From Parvicella sp041583015 (lineage in GTDB: Bacteria > Bacteroidota > Bacteroidia > Flavobacteriales_D > Parvicellaceae): a stretch of 21,522 bases of DNA. This document shows positions 8,162 to 15,275 of the stretch, piece after piece (within the stretch, counting starts at the first letter, position 1; every line of letters begins with the position of its first letter). Both the position numbers and the translations under genes were made by a program. Below the pieces are notes generated by a model, which saw only the letters and a program-made list of their open reading frames with translations, did not search any database and was not told the DNA's origin. The DNA is taken from the NCBI GenBank assembly GCA_041583015.1, contig JBFHGR010000061.1:1-21522 (forward strand), read 5' to 3'.

Positions 8162-8802
8162 AATATCTTTTATACATATTAACAGCTGTAATTGTTTCAA
8201 GTGCGCACGCTCAAAACAATGAGGACTTTGGTATTTGGTTAGGCAGTGACTTTTCTAAAAAAATCAACAAGAAAATTGACGCAATTGGATCTATAAGTTT
8301 ACGAACCGATGACAACACTACTCATGTCAAACAAGTTTTTTATCAATTAGGTGTAAAAGCAGAACTCTTTGACAACTTCAAAACAGCATTCTCTTACCGT
8401 AACAGTTTAAAATTTGACTATGCCGGAAACGAGTGGAATCACAGATTTATATGGGACATCAGTTATAAAGTTAAAGGTGATTTACTAGCGTTTCAAATTA
8501 GAAACAGAATGCAAAACACTTTAAAAAATGAAGACCCTAATGAATTACTAGATAGAATTAGGTTAAAAGTTGAAGTTGATTTACCAGATGGAATGGAGGC
8601 TTTTGTTTTTAATGAACTTTTTGTAGAGTTAAATAACTCCTATAAAAACCATTTAGAAAGCAATAGATATGGCTTGGGAATGTCATACAAAATCAACAAA
8701 GATTTTTCTGTGAGCCTATCCTATTTTAGACAATTTACATTGGGCTACCGAACTCCCGAAACTTTCAATGGTATAAATCTAGAGTTTGAAATAGACTTAT
8801 AA
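8158..8802 (+). CDS. DUF2490-type outer membrane beta-barrel protein
   Basis: A 214-residue secreted protein whose pattern fits the DUF2490 family. A signal peptide (about 1-18, cleaved after SAHAQ) is followed by alternating amphipathic beta strands such as FGIWLGSDFSKKINKKIDAIGSISLR, and it ends in an aromatic or aliphatic outer-membrane strand (NGINLEFEIDL). The start is TTG at 8158, overlapping the upstream TGA by 3 bp (TTGA), which suggests translational coupling. No alternative ATG exists before or within the signal peptide. The function of the family is unknown. No clear terminator follows. Confidence 0.8.
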   Translation: MKYLLYILTAVIVSSAHAQNNEDFGIWLGSDFSKKINKKIDAIGSISLRTDDNTTHVKQVFYQLGVKAELFDNFKTAFSYRNSLKFDYAGNEWNHRFIWDISYKVKGDLLAFQIRNRMQNTLKNEDPNELLDRIRLKVEVDLPDGMEAFVFNELFVELNNSYKNHLESNRYGLGMSYKINKDFSVSLSYFRQFTLGYRTPETFNGINLEFEIDL

Positions 8803-8866
8803 CTTTTCAATAGTTTTCTGTACATAAGGTTCAATACCACCAAGTAAATTGAACACATCTTTGCTA

Positions 8867-8874
8867 TACCTTTG
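8867..8874 (+). promoter_or_regulatory. -7 box of the ppx/gppA gene
   Basis: TACCTTTG fits TAnnTTTG exactly and lies 20 nt before the ATG at 8895. A TTG at 8849-8851 is only 15 nt upstream, shorter than the 18 nt seen elsewhere in the window, so the -33 element is uncertain. Confidence 0.4.
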
Positions 8875-8894
8875 GGTAGAAATCAATCCAAAGT

Positions 8895-9788
8895 ATGAAA
8901 TTAGCCGCTATTGACATAGGTTCCAATGCCGTAAGACTTTTAATAGAAGAAGCATTTGAATCTTCCGAAAAAACATATTTCAAAAAAATCTCACTTACCC
9001 GTGTACCTATTCGTCTAGGAGAAGATGTATTTACTACAGGTGAAATTTCTGAAAATAAAGCGAAAAAATTGGTTAAGGTTATGAAAGCCTTTAGACTTCT
9101 AATGGAAGTAAATGACGTAGAAAACTTCAGAGGTTGTGCCACATCTGCTATGCGTGAAGCCAAAAACGGCAAAGAAGTCAGGCGATTAATAAAAAAAAGT
9201 TCTAAAGTAAACTTGGATATTATATCAGGAGATGAAGAAGCTGATTTACTTTTTGGAAATTTTGCCTCTTCAGATTTCGATTTCGAGAAAGACAAAACTT
9301 ACTTATATATAGACGTTGGAGGTGGAAGCACAGAGGTTACGCTTATCAAGAAAAATGAACGTGTACAATCTCACTCTTTTAAACTCGGATCTGTAAGGTT
9401 GCTAAAAACTGAAATTTCTATTTCCGAATGGAAAGCCGCTTACAAAGTGATACGCGACATGGTTCAGGATGAAAAGGACGTGATAGCCATTGGAACAGGA
9501 GGAAACATAAATAGAATTTATAAGGAAAGCCCTCATAGTTTTGGTGAAAAAATCAAATTACGTGAGATAAAAAAAATTGTCCGACATATTGAAAGTTTTA
9601 GTTATGAAGATCGAATAAGAAAATTAAAACTAAAACCAGATAGAGCAGATGTGATTGTTCCTGCAGGAAAAATCTACACCACATTTATGAAAGCTGCCAA
9701 TTCCAAAGAAATGATGGTTCCTAAAGTAGGACTCAGCGATGGAATTATTTTCAAAATGTATGAAGAAATAAAGAATACTGCAAATTAA
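8895..9788 (+). CDS. Ppx/GppA family phosphatase (exopolyphosphatase-like)
   Basis: Cytoplasmic phosphatase of the ASKHA fold, 297 residues, predicted to remove terminal phosphates from polyphosphate and/or convert pppGpp to ppGpp. The phosphate-1 loop is AAIDIGSNAVRLLI (about 4-17). The GCATSAMREAKNG segment (80-92) and the catalytic-region SGDEEADLLF (111-120) follow, then the phosphate-2 loop IDVGGGSTEV (139-148) and the AIGTGGNINRI element. It ends in PKVGLSDGII. It is the short, single-domain form, without the C-terminal HD-like domain of longer Ppx proteins, as is common in Bacteroidota. Which substrate is preferred cannot be read from sequence. It is followed by the TMEM43-like gene, which has its own promoter. 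Confidence 0.92.
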   Translation: MKLAAIDIGSNAVRLLIEEAFESSEKTYFKKISLTRVPIRLGEDVFTTGEISENKAKKLVKVMKAFRLLMEVNDVENFRGCATSAMREAKNGKEVRRLIKKSSKVNLDIISGDEEADLLFGNFASSDFDFEKDKTYLYIDVGGGSTEVTLIKKNERVQSHSFKLGSVRLLKTEISISEWKAAYKVIRDMVQDEKDVIAIGTGGNINRIYKESPHSFGEKIKLREIKKIVRHIESFSYEDRIRKLKLKPDRADVIVPAGKIYTTFMKAANSKEMMVPKVGLSDGIIFKMYEEIKNTAN

Positions 9789-9803
9789 TACTCATCCTAC
9801 CAT

Positions 9804-9833
9804 TTTGAGATTCTACTAATTTTTCTAATTTTA
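9804..9833 (+). promoter_or_regulatory. Promoter of the TMEM43-like gene
   Basis: TTTG (9804-9807), an 18-nt spacer and TAATTTTA (9826-9833), one base from consensus, lie 24 nt before the ATG at 9858. The -7 box is identical to the one upstream of the lipoprotein at 7772. Confidence 0.5.
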
Positions 9834-9857
9834 GGCAATTAAATACCCCTTTATATT

Positions 9858-11072
9858 ATGAGTTGGTTTTCAAGAAACACATCGAGAAGAACAGGACAAC
9901 ATTCCTACACAGAAGTAACAAGAAAAGGATTCGGCTCCAAACTGAGTGGCTCAGTAGGAGGAATGTTTGCAGGCTTTCTACTGTTTTTAGGATCATTCGC
10001 GGTACTGTGGTTTAATGAAGGAAGAGCTGTTAAAACAGCTAAGGGACTTGAAGAAGGTTTATCGCAATACAAGGAAATTGACATCTACAACATTGACGAC
10101 TCCAATAATGATGAATTGGTTTATGCTTATGGTGAAACTTCATCTGATGAAATTCTATTTGATGAAGAATTTGGTATTGAAATCAATACATTAAGATTAA
10201 AGCGAAAAGTGGAAATGTATCAATGGAAGGAATTTAGCAAAACCAGAAAAGAGAAAAAAATTGGTGGTGCAGAAGAAACTATCACAGATTACACATACAA
10301 AAAAGTTTGGAGTGACCAACTGATTAACTCTAATGATTTCAAACTTTGGGAGGATCATCAAAATCCTAGTGGTATGGATTATGCCAACTATGAAATTTCA
10401 GCAGCAAATATTGGATTTGGAGAATTCACTCTGGAAGATAATGTGGTAACCTACTTCAACAACTATAAAGGCTTACCTCTTTCTGACTTGGATAAAACTG
10501 ACTACATGAACGCCAAAATAATTACAGAAAAAGATGCAGACGCTACCTCTGGTAATAGTTTGCAAAAACTTTTCTTTGGATATGGCAGCAATCAAAATCC
10601 TCAAATTGGGGATTATAAAATTTCCTTTCAATATGTTGAAAATGGTGACTACAGCATTTTAGCAAAACAAAACAGAGATAAATTTGAAGTATTTGAAACC
10701 AGTACAGGTTCTACAATTCTAATGGTGGAAGATGGTAAAGTTTCTGCAAAAAAAATGTTTGAAATAGCTCAATCTAACAACACTATCTTAACTTGGGCAA
10801 TGAGAGTTGGAGGACTTGTGATGATGTACATGGGCATAATGATGATGTTTGGAATTGTAACTACGATTGCTAATATAATTCCTATTTTAGGAACCTTAGT
10901 AAATCTAGGGACTGGTTTGTTTGCCGGTATAATTTCCTTCACACTATCCTTAATCACCATCGCATTTGCTTGGATTTTCTACAGACCAGTTCTAGGTATA
11001 ATCATTCTAATTTGCGCTGTAGCTATTATCCTTTTTTTCTACAAAAAGTCATTGGACAAAAAACAAGCGTAG
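9858..11072 (+). CDS. TMEM43 (LUMA) family membrane protein
   Basis: A 404-residue membrane protein resembling the TMEM43 family, whose animal member LUMA is a nuclear-envelope/ER protein. The visible plan matches. A short basic N-terminus with SYTEVTRKGFGSKLSGSVGG is followed by a first membrane helix (about 35-53) ending in WFNEGRAVKTAKGLEEG, a family hallmark. A large extracytoplasmic domain follows (about 55-310; YQWKEFSKTRKEKKIGG, and KLWEDHQNPSGMDY). Several C-terminal helices lie between about 313 and 396. The bacterial function is unknown. It ends 5 bp before a converging lipoprotein gene, with no evident terminator between. Confidence 0.82.
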   Translation: MSWFSRNTSRRTGQHSYTEVTRKGFGSKLSGSVGGMFAGFLLFLGSFAVLWFNEGRAVKTAKGLEEGLSQYKEIDIYNIDDSNNDELVYAYGETSSDEILFDEEFGIEINTLRLKRKVEMYQWKEFSKTRKEKKIGGAEETITDYTYKKVWSDQLINSNDFKLWEDHQNPSGMDYANYEISAANIGFGEFTLEDNVVTYFNNYKGLPLSDLDKTDYMNAKIITEKDADATSGNSLQKLFFGYGSNQNPQIGDYKISFQYVENGDYSILAKQNRDKFEVFETSTGSTILMVEDGKVSAKKMFEIAQSNNTILTWAMRVGGLVMMYMGIMMMFGIVTTIANIIPILGTLVNLGTGLFAGIISFTLSLITIAFAWIFYRPVLGIIILICAVAIILFFYKKSLDKKQA

Positions 11073-11077
11073 CACTT

Positions 11078-12337
11078 CTAAGAATTCAATCGATTTAACC
11101 ATAATTTATAAGCTTCCGAGGTCAGGAAATTTGGATATTCCGAAAATTCCTCATTCCAATTCAATTCTTGAATATTAAAAAAGTCATCTAATACCAACAA
11201 ACTCTCAACTGCTTCGATGTACTGAGACTGTTCTATTAGTGTCTTCACCTTTGCTATGTGAAATGAGAATATTTTACTATTGTAAGCCAATGCCTTATTA
11301 AATGACGATAAAGCTTTTGACATTTCATTTTGTTCAAAATAAATATTGCCTCGTAAATAATCCAAAACTCCATCCTCACCTACTGCATTCTCCAAATTTG
11401 CTAAAGCAATCAAGGCATCATTATATTTGGCTGCATAAGCATTTAAGTAAAACATTGTAAGGCTTCTACCTTTTTCGCCTAAAGGTATCTTTTGAGACTT
11501 TTCAAAAAGATAACCTTGCGAAACACTACTAATTTCACTTTTAAGCAATACTTGCTCCATTAGACCTCTATAAATATATGTTTGCTGAAAATTAAGTTGT
11601 GTCGCTTTTAGTAGCATATATGCATCCTTCAGATTTCCCTCATTAATTTTGCTTTTTACACTATCACAATCATTTGTCATTTCCGATAAAGTAATACTCC
11701 AAAACTCCTTAAAATCACCTAAATAATCACAATACTCCTTAGCCATAGATGACAAATTCATACTTTGATTAAAATCGTAAATATCTGCAATGGCGATTGA
11801 ATGTAATTTACCAACTAACTTAAACTCTATATAATTTACCGTTTGAGGCTCTATGTAATTTCTTAGGATAATATAATGCTCCCCATCCAATTGATAATAG
11901 GTAATAAATCTGAGATGACTTCCTTTTTCTAATTCATTTATAAGTTCAACTCCTGGCGATATACTCTTCTTCCATGAAGTAAAGATTTCGTTTCTATATT
12001 GATCCCAATAACTACTATCCATGGAGATAGCATCCTTCAGTCCCTGCCAATCTATATAACTATGTATAAAACTGGTATCTCCATTAACAAGTGAACCATG
12101 CATCTTAACAGCGAAATCAGTGCAGTTTTTCTCATTCAATTCATAATATCCATTCTCTTTAACATGCTTTTCTGACGAATTATCTTCTGTATTACACGAA
12201 AAAAAAGAAATTGACAGAACAAAACAAACAAACAGTAAATCACTATTAAACTGACACTTAATCGTTATTTTACGTATTTTTCCGAATCTTTCCGAATCTT
12301 TTCCGTTTATATTTTTTTCACTTTTTTTTCTCACCAT
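11078..12337 (-). CDS. Predicted lipoprotein with helical (TPR-like) C-terminus, unknown function
   Basis: A 419-residue exported protein of no family I recognise. A hydrophobic segment LLFVCFVLSISFFSC ends in a lipobox-like site (cysteine near residue 48). The middle (about 60-200) is mixed alpha/beta with ELNEKNCTDFAVKMHGSLVNGDTSFIHSYIDW, reminiscent of secreted Bacteroidota proteins of unknown role. Residues about 240-400 form helical pairs (AYAAKYNDALIALANLEN, LDYLRGNIYFEQNEMSKALSSFNKALAYNSKIF) typical of TPR repeats. The n-region before the hydrophobic segment is unusually long (about 33 residues, strongly basic). No in-frame ATG, GTG or TTG lies between the first ATG and the hydrophobic segment, so the start is kept at 12337. 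It diverges from ssb and converges on the TMEM43 gene. Confidence 0.72.
   Translation of the reverse strand: MVRKKSEKNINGKDSERFGKIRKITIKCQFNSDLLFVCFVLSISFFSCNTEDNSSEKHVKENGYYELNEKNCTDFAVKMHGSLVNGDTSFIHSYIDWQGLKDAISMDSSYWDQYRNEIFTSWKKSISPGVELINELEKGSHLRFITYYQLDGEHYIILRNYIEPQTVNYIEFKLVGKLHSIAIADIYDFNQSMNLSSMAKEYCDYLGDFKEFWSITLSEMTNDCDSVKSKINEGNLKDAYMLLKATQLNFQQTYIYRGLMEQVLLKSEISSVSQGYLFEKSQKIPLGEKGRSLTMFYLNAYAAKYNDALIALANLENAVGEDGVLDYLRGNIYFEQNEMSKALSSFNKALAYNSKIFSFHIAKVKTLIEQSQYIEAVESLLVLDDFFNIQELNWNEEFSEYPNFLTSEAYKLWLNRLNS
12281..12300. repeat. Perfect tandem 10-bp repeat near the lipoprotein start
   Basis: Two adjacent copies of TCCGAATCTT, plus a partial third (TTCCG at 12301-12305). Because the unit is 10 bp it is not in frame in the overlapping coding sequence, which hints that the segment may be regulatory or a replication-slippage product rather than under protein selection. 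Confidence 0.5.
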
Positions 12338-12344
12338 TTCTTTG
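12315..12344 (+). promoter_or_regulatory. Possible promoter of the ssb pair
   Basis: TTTT (12315-12318), 18 nt, then TTTCTTTG (12337-12344), each one base from the TTTG/TAnnTTTG consensus, lie 70 nt before the first ssb ATG. The -7 box overlaps the start codon of the divergent lipoprotein gene. The T-rich background makes chance matches likely. Confidence 0.3.
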
Positions 12345-12413
12345 CACCGTCAAATCAACAATGATAACGACAGAACACGAAATTAATTATAATAACAATT
12401 TAAAACTAAAATC

Positions 12414-12752
12414 ATGAACAATTTAAGAAACAGAGTACAAATCATCGGGAACCTAGGTACGAATCCAGAAATCATCAACTTAGATAATGGTAAAAAATTA
12501 GCCAAAATGTCGATCGCTACAAACGAGACTTACAAAAACCAAAAAGGTGAAACTGTTAAAGAAACACAATGGCACAACGTAGCCGCATGGGCTAAACAGG
12601 CGGAAATCATTGAAAAATATTTAACAAAAGGTAGCGAAGTGTGCATTGAAGGTAAACTAAGCAACAGATCCTATACAGACAAGGATGGTGTAAAACGATA
12701 TGTCACTGAAATTATTTGCAACGAAATTCTAATGCTAGGAAGTAAGAAATAA
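12414..12752 (+). CDS. ssb: Single-stranded DNA-binding protein, short form (copy 1)
   Basis: An OB-fold protein of 112 residues that binds single-stranded DNA in replication, repair or recombination. The family pattern is clear: LRNRVQIIGNLGTNPEI, then AKMSIATNETYKNQKGE, TQWHNVAAWAKQAEI, YLTKGSEVCIEGKLSNRSYTDKDGVKRYVTEI. The protein stops right after the OB fold (EILMLGSKK) and lacks both the flexible linker and the acidic tip (DDDIPF/DLPF type) through which replicative SSB recruits partners. It therefore probably coexists with a full-length SSB encoded elsewhere. It is followed 76 bp later by a paralogue with about 66% identity (73 of 111 positions by hand count, no gaps). Confidence 0.93.
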   Translation: MNNLRNRVQIIGNLGTNPEIINLDNGKKLAKMSIATNETYKNQKGETVKETQWHNVAAWAKQAEIIEKYLTKGSEVCIEGKLSNRSYTDKDGVKRYVTEIICNEILMLGSKK

Positions 12753-12770
12753 TGTAATCAAATAACATCA

Positions 12771-12818
12771 TGAGAACTGAAATGTGACAATTCTCAAGTA
12801 TCAAATATTAATTCTCAA
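12771..12818 (+). repeat. Short repeats in the ssb1-ssb2 spacer
   Basis: TGAGAA (12771-12776) can pair with TTCTCA at 12791-12796 or with a second TTCTCA at 12812-12817. The larger unit ATTCTCAA occurs twice, 21 bp apart (12790-12797 and 12811-12818). This could form alternative small hairpins between the two ssb genes. The stems are only 6 bp and AT-rich. Confidence 0.35.
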
Positions 12819-12828
12819 ATAAAAAATC

Positions 12829-13164
12829 ATGTATACCCTTAGAAACAACGTCCAACTAATAGGACACCTTGGATCTAATCCAGAAATCATCAAATTAAAA
12901 GACGGTCAAAAAATGGCCAAAATGACAATCGCAACCCGCGACTCCTATCGGAATGAGAAAGGTGAAGTTTTCCATGAAACACAATGGCACCAAGTAATCG
13001 CATGGTCTAAAAAAGCTCAATTGGCTGAATTCTACTTAACCAAAGGACATAAAGTCTGTGTAGAAGGCAAACTATCCAAAAGATCATACACAGATAAAAA
13101 TGGTGTAAAACGCTACTTCACTGAAATAATTTGTCAAAAACTACTTATGCTTGGGCCTAAGTAG
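12829..13164 (+). CDS. ssb: Single-stranded DNA-binding protein, short form (copy 2)
   Basis: A 111-residue OB-fold protein, tandem paralogue of the gene before it and aligning without gaps over its full length. Conserved family segments include LRNNVQLIGHLGSNPEI, AKMTIATRDSYRNEKGE, TQWHQVIAWSKKAQLAEFYLTKG, and VEGKLSKRSYTDKNGVKRYFTEIICQ. It also stops at the end of the OB fold (LLMLGPK) without linker or acidic tail. No clear promoter lies in the 76-bp gap, so co-transcription with copy 1 is likely. The last codons and the stop lie inside a strong terminator hairpin. Its role is probably auxiliary, for example in DNA uptake or recombination, but this is inference only. Confidence 0.93.
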   Translation: MYTLRNNVQLIGHLGSNPEIIKLKDGQKMAKMTIATRDSYRNEKGEVFHETQWHQVIAWSKKAQLAEFYLTKGHKVCVEGKLSKRSYTDKNGVKRYFTEIICQKLLMLGPK

Positions 13165-13169
13165 TTTTT
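13137..13169 (+). terminator. Terminator hairpin overlapping the end of ssb copy 2
   Basis: A perfect 11-bp stem, AAAACTACTTA (13137-13147) with TAAGTAGTTTT (13158-13168), surrounds a 10-nt loop and runs into a five-T tract (13165-13169). The left arm encodes part of the C-terminus and the right arm includes the TAG stop (13162-13164). It should end the ssb transcript. Confidence 0.75.
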
Positions 13170-13288
13170 CATAGAAGTAAAAAAAATTAAAATCTTAATT
13201 TTTTGTTAAAATCAAAAACCTAAAGCATCAATTTCCTTTTTGGTTCGTCTTTTGTTTATACTTTTATAATCGAAACATATATTACATT

Positions 13289-14785
13289 ATGAAGAAAGCA
13301 ATACTAGGATTGATTATGCTTTGTGCATTTAGTGCTAATGCACAATATAAATTAGACTTTAAGGTTGATGGTCTTAAGGACACAACAGTATACCTGTTAA
13401 AATATTTAGGCGATAAATTATACTACGCAGACACTACAGAATCCAAAGGTGGAAAAGCATCCTTCTCTAAAGATTATTATGAAGGAGGAGTTTATGCATT
13501 CTACACAGGAAAAGGATACTTTGAGTTTATAATGGCAGATAAGCAAGTTTCTATGCACACTTCCAATGACAACTTTGTTAAAGACATGAAAGTTATTAAG
13601 TCAGACGAAAACAAAGCTTTCTATGAATATATTCATTTTATAAATTCCAAACGTCCTATTTCTGATGCAATTGTTAAAGAAAGAAACGCTTTAGATCCTG
13701 AAAAAGACAGTATAAAAATTAAATCTTTAAACACTAAACTATCTGACTTAGACAAAGAAGTTAAACAATTTCAAAAAGATATAGTTAAAAAAACTGAAGG
13801 CAAATTAATCTCCAAAATGCTGAAAATGTCTGTAGACATTGATGTACCAGAAGGGTTAAACGACACCTTGAGAGGTGCATATTTGAGAGACCATTTTTGG
13901 GATAACACAGACCTTACCGACAAAAGACTTGCTAGATCACAGGTTTTTAGTAACAAATTAGACTTCTATTTCAAAAAAATGATGCATCAGATTCCTGACA
14001 CAATTTTGAGACATGCATCATTGATGATTGATCAGATAGAAGATAGTTCGGACATGATGAAATTTGTTCTTAATTACGTACATGTAAACTATGAAACTTC
14101 CAAAATAATGGGAATGGATGCTGTGTACGTAGGGATGTCTTTAAAATACTATTGTCCACCAAACGAAAATAAAGCATGGTGGTATCCTGAACAAAACCTA
14201 ACAGATAGATGTGAGCAAGCCAAAGCATGGGAACCGCTATTAATAGGGAAAACTGCACCAAACATTAGGCTCGCTGATACTACTGAGAAAAACTGGATTA
14301 ATATGCATCAACTTGACCACGATTATAAGGTCTTAATTTTTTGGGACCCTGATTGCGGACATTGTAAAAAAGAAATCCCTAAACTTTTGGAAGTATACCA
14401 CGAGTTAAAAGATAAAAAACAAGATGTTGAGTTTATTGGTATTGGTACTAATCTAGAAAATGAGAAATGGGCTAAAATGATCAAAGACAAAAAAATGGAC
14501 TGGATCAACATGAGTGACTTTCCACATGCTAACAAAAATGCAGGAATTTATGTCTACGAAAAACAAGTTACTGATTTCGCTAGTTTGAACTTCAGAAAAA
14601 CATACGATATTTTCTCTACACCACAGATTTATTTATTAGACGAAAACAATAAAATTATTGCAAAACGACTAGACACGCATAACTTGGCAAGAATTTTGGA
14701 ACGTAAGTTAGATATAGAGATAAGTTTTAAAGAAGAACCAAAAGAAGAGGATTCGAAAGAAGAATCACATCCCGTTGATAAATAA
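13289..14785 (+). CDS. Secreted thioredoxin-fold protein (DUF4369/DUF5106 type)
   Basis: A 498-residue exported protein. Signal peptide MKKAILGLIMLCAFSANAQ is followed by a beta-rich N-terminal domain (about 20-110; DFKVDGLKDTTVYLLKYLGDKLYYADT) resembling DUF4369. A helical middle (about 110-320) resembles DUF5106. A TlpA/ResA-like thioredoxin domain (about 322-470) has KTAPNIRL..., then VLIFWDPDCGHCKKEIPKL with active-site C356-G-H-C359 and the cis-proline region STPQIYLL. It probably acts as a periplasmic thiol-disulfide oxidoreductase. The last 25 residues are rich in K and E and look disordered. Partners are unknown. Upstream, TACTTTTA (13259-13266) is a plausible -7 box. Confidence 0.85.
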   Translation: MKKAILGLIMLCAFSANAQYKLDFKVDGLKDTTVYLLKYLGDKLYYADTTESKGGKASFSKDYYEGGVYAFYTGKGYFEFIMADKQVSMHTSNDNFVKDMKVIKSDENKAFYEYIHFINSKRPISDAIVKERNALDPEKDSIKIKSLNTKLSDLDKEVKQFQKDIVKKTEGKLISKMLKMSVDIDVPEGLNDTLRGAYLRDHFWDNTDLTDKRLARSQVFSNKLDFYFKKMMHQIPDTILRHASLMIDQIEDSSDMMKFVLNYVHVNYETSKIMGMDAVYVGMSLKYYCPPNENKAWWYPEQNLTDRCEQAKAWEPLLIGKTAPNIRLADTTEKNWINMHQLDHDYKVLIFWDPDCGHCKKEIPKLLEVYHELKDKKQDVEFIGIGTNLENEKWAKMIKDKKMDWINMSDFPHANKNAGIYVYEKQVTDFASLNFRKTYDIFSTPQIYLLDENNKIIAKRLDTHNLARILERKLDIEISFKEEPKEEDSKEESHPVDK

Positions 14786-14805
14786 AATAATTTTGCATGT
14801 AATTC

Positions 14806-14836
14806 TTTGAAACACTAACCAATTTCATTATTTTTA
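14806..14836 (+). promoter_or_regulatory. Candidate promoter of the exported-protein/fmt pair
   Basis: TTTG (14806-14809), a 19-nt spacer and TATTTTTA (14829-14836), one base from TAnnTTTG, lie 22 nt before the ATG at 14859. A perfect TAATTTTG also occurs at 14788-14795 but has no TTTG at the expected distance. Confidence 0.4.
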
Positions 14837-14843
14837 ATGAAAT
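14822..14843. repeat. AT-rich 9-bp inverted repeat upstream of the exported-protein gene
   Basis: ATTTCATTA and TAATGAAAT form a perfect 9-bp stem around TTTT. It covers the candidate -7 box, so it could be an operator. It could instead be a weak terminator for the thioredoxin-fold gene, although no T-tract follows. Confidence 0.4.
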
Positions 14844-14858
14844 ATAATAACTAACATT

Positions 14859-15254
14859 ATGAAAAGCATTTTTATTTCCGCTATTTTAGTACTGATTACT
14901 CAATTGAACTTTGCGCAATTTCAGTTTGACCAGGCATACTCGTCAGTTTCAGAAGATGGTTCGACAAAGTATCTTAAAATATACAATGATGGTCTTGTCT
15001 TAATGGTTAACACAAAAGATGATTTCAGTAAAGTCAAAGAATACTTCCATAGAGACAGTGACGAAAAAGACTATGTGATATTGTACAAAAGCCAAAGTAA
15101 AATTAAAGACGGCACAAAAGCTTCATTTGTTTTAGAAAATGATGGCAATAAGATTAACTGCATTGCTCAAGGGCAAGGAGATACTATTACACTAGTTATG
15201 TTATCTCCAAGTTCAGGAAAACAACAATCAGTTTTCACAGTAGTAAAAGAATAA
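14859..15254 (+). CDS. Small exported protein of unknown function
   Basis: A 131-residue protein with a signal peptide (MKSIFISAILVLITQLNFAQ) and no recognised family. The mature part is predicted to be mainly beta: STKYLKIYNDGLVLMVNTKDDFSKVKEYF, then DYVILYKSQSKIKDGTKASFVLENDGNKINCIAQGQGDTITLVML. It has one cysteine after cleavage and no lipobox. It lies 21 bp upstream of fmt on the same strand and is probably co-transcribed with it, which need not imply shared function. Confidence 0.75.
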   Translation: MKSIFISAILVLITQLNFAQFQFDQAYSSVSEDGSTKYLKIYNDGLVLMVNTKDDFSKVKEYFHRDSDEKDYVILYKSQSKIKDGTKASFVLENDGNKINCIAQGQGDTITLVMLSPSSGKQQSVFTVVKE

Positions 15255-15275
15255 TAATTCGAAGAAAATATTTCA

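Noticed and set aside
8864..9295. 143-codon frame on the minus strand opposite the Ppx/GppA gene
   Set aside because: Serine- and phenylalanine-rich product typical of an antisense shadow; the plus-strand gene carries all the family motifs.
12281..12305. Tandem 10-bp repeat considered as the start of a CRISPR or iteron array
   Set aside because: Only two full copies with no spacers; too few for iterons and not the CRISPR layout.
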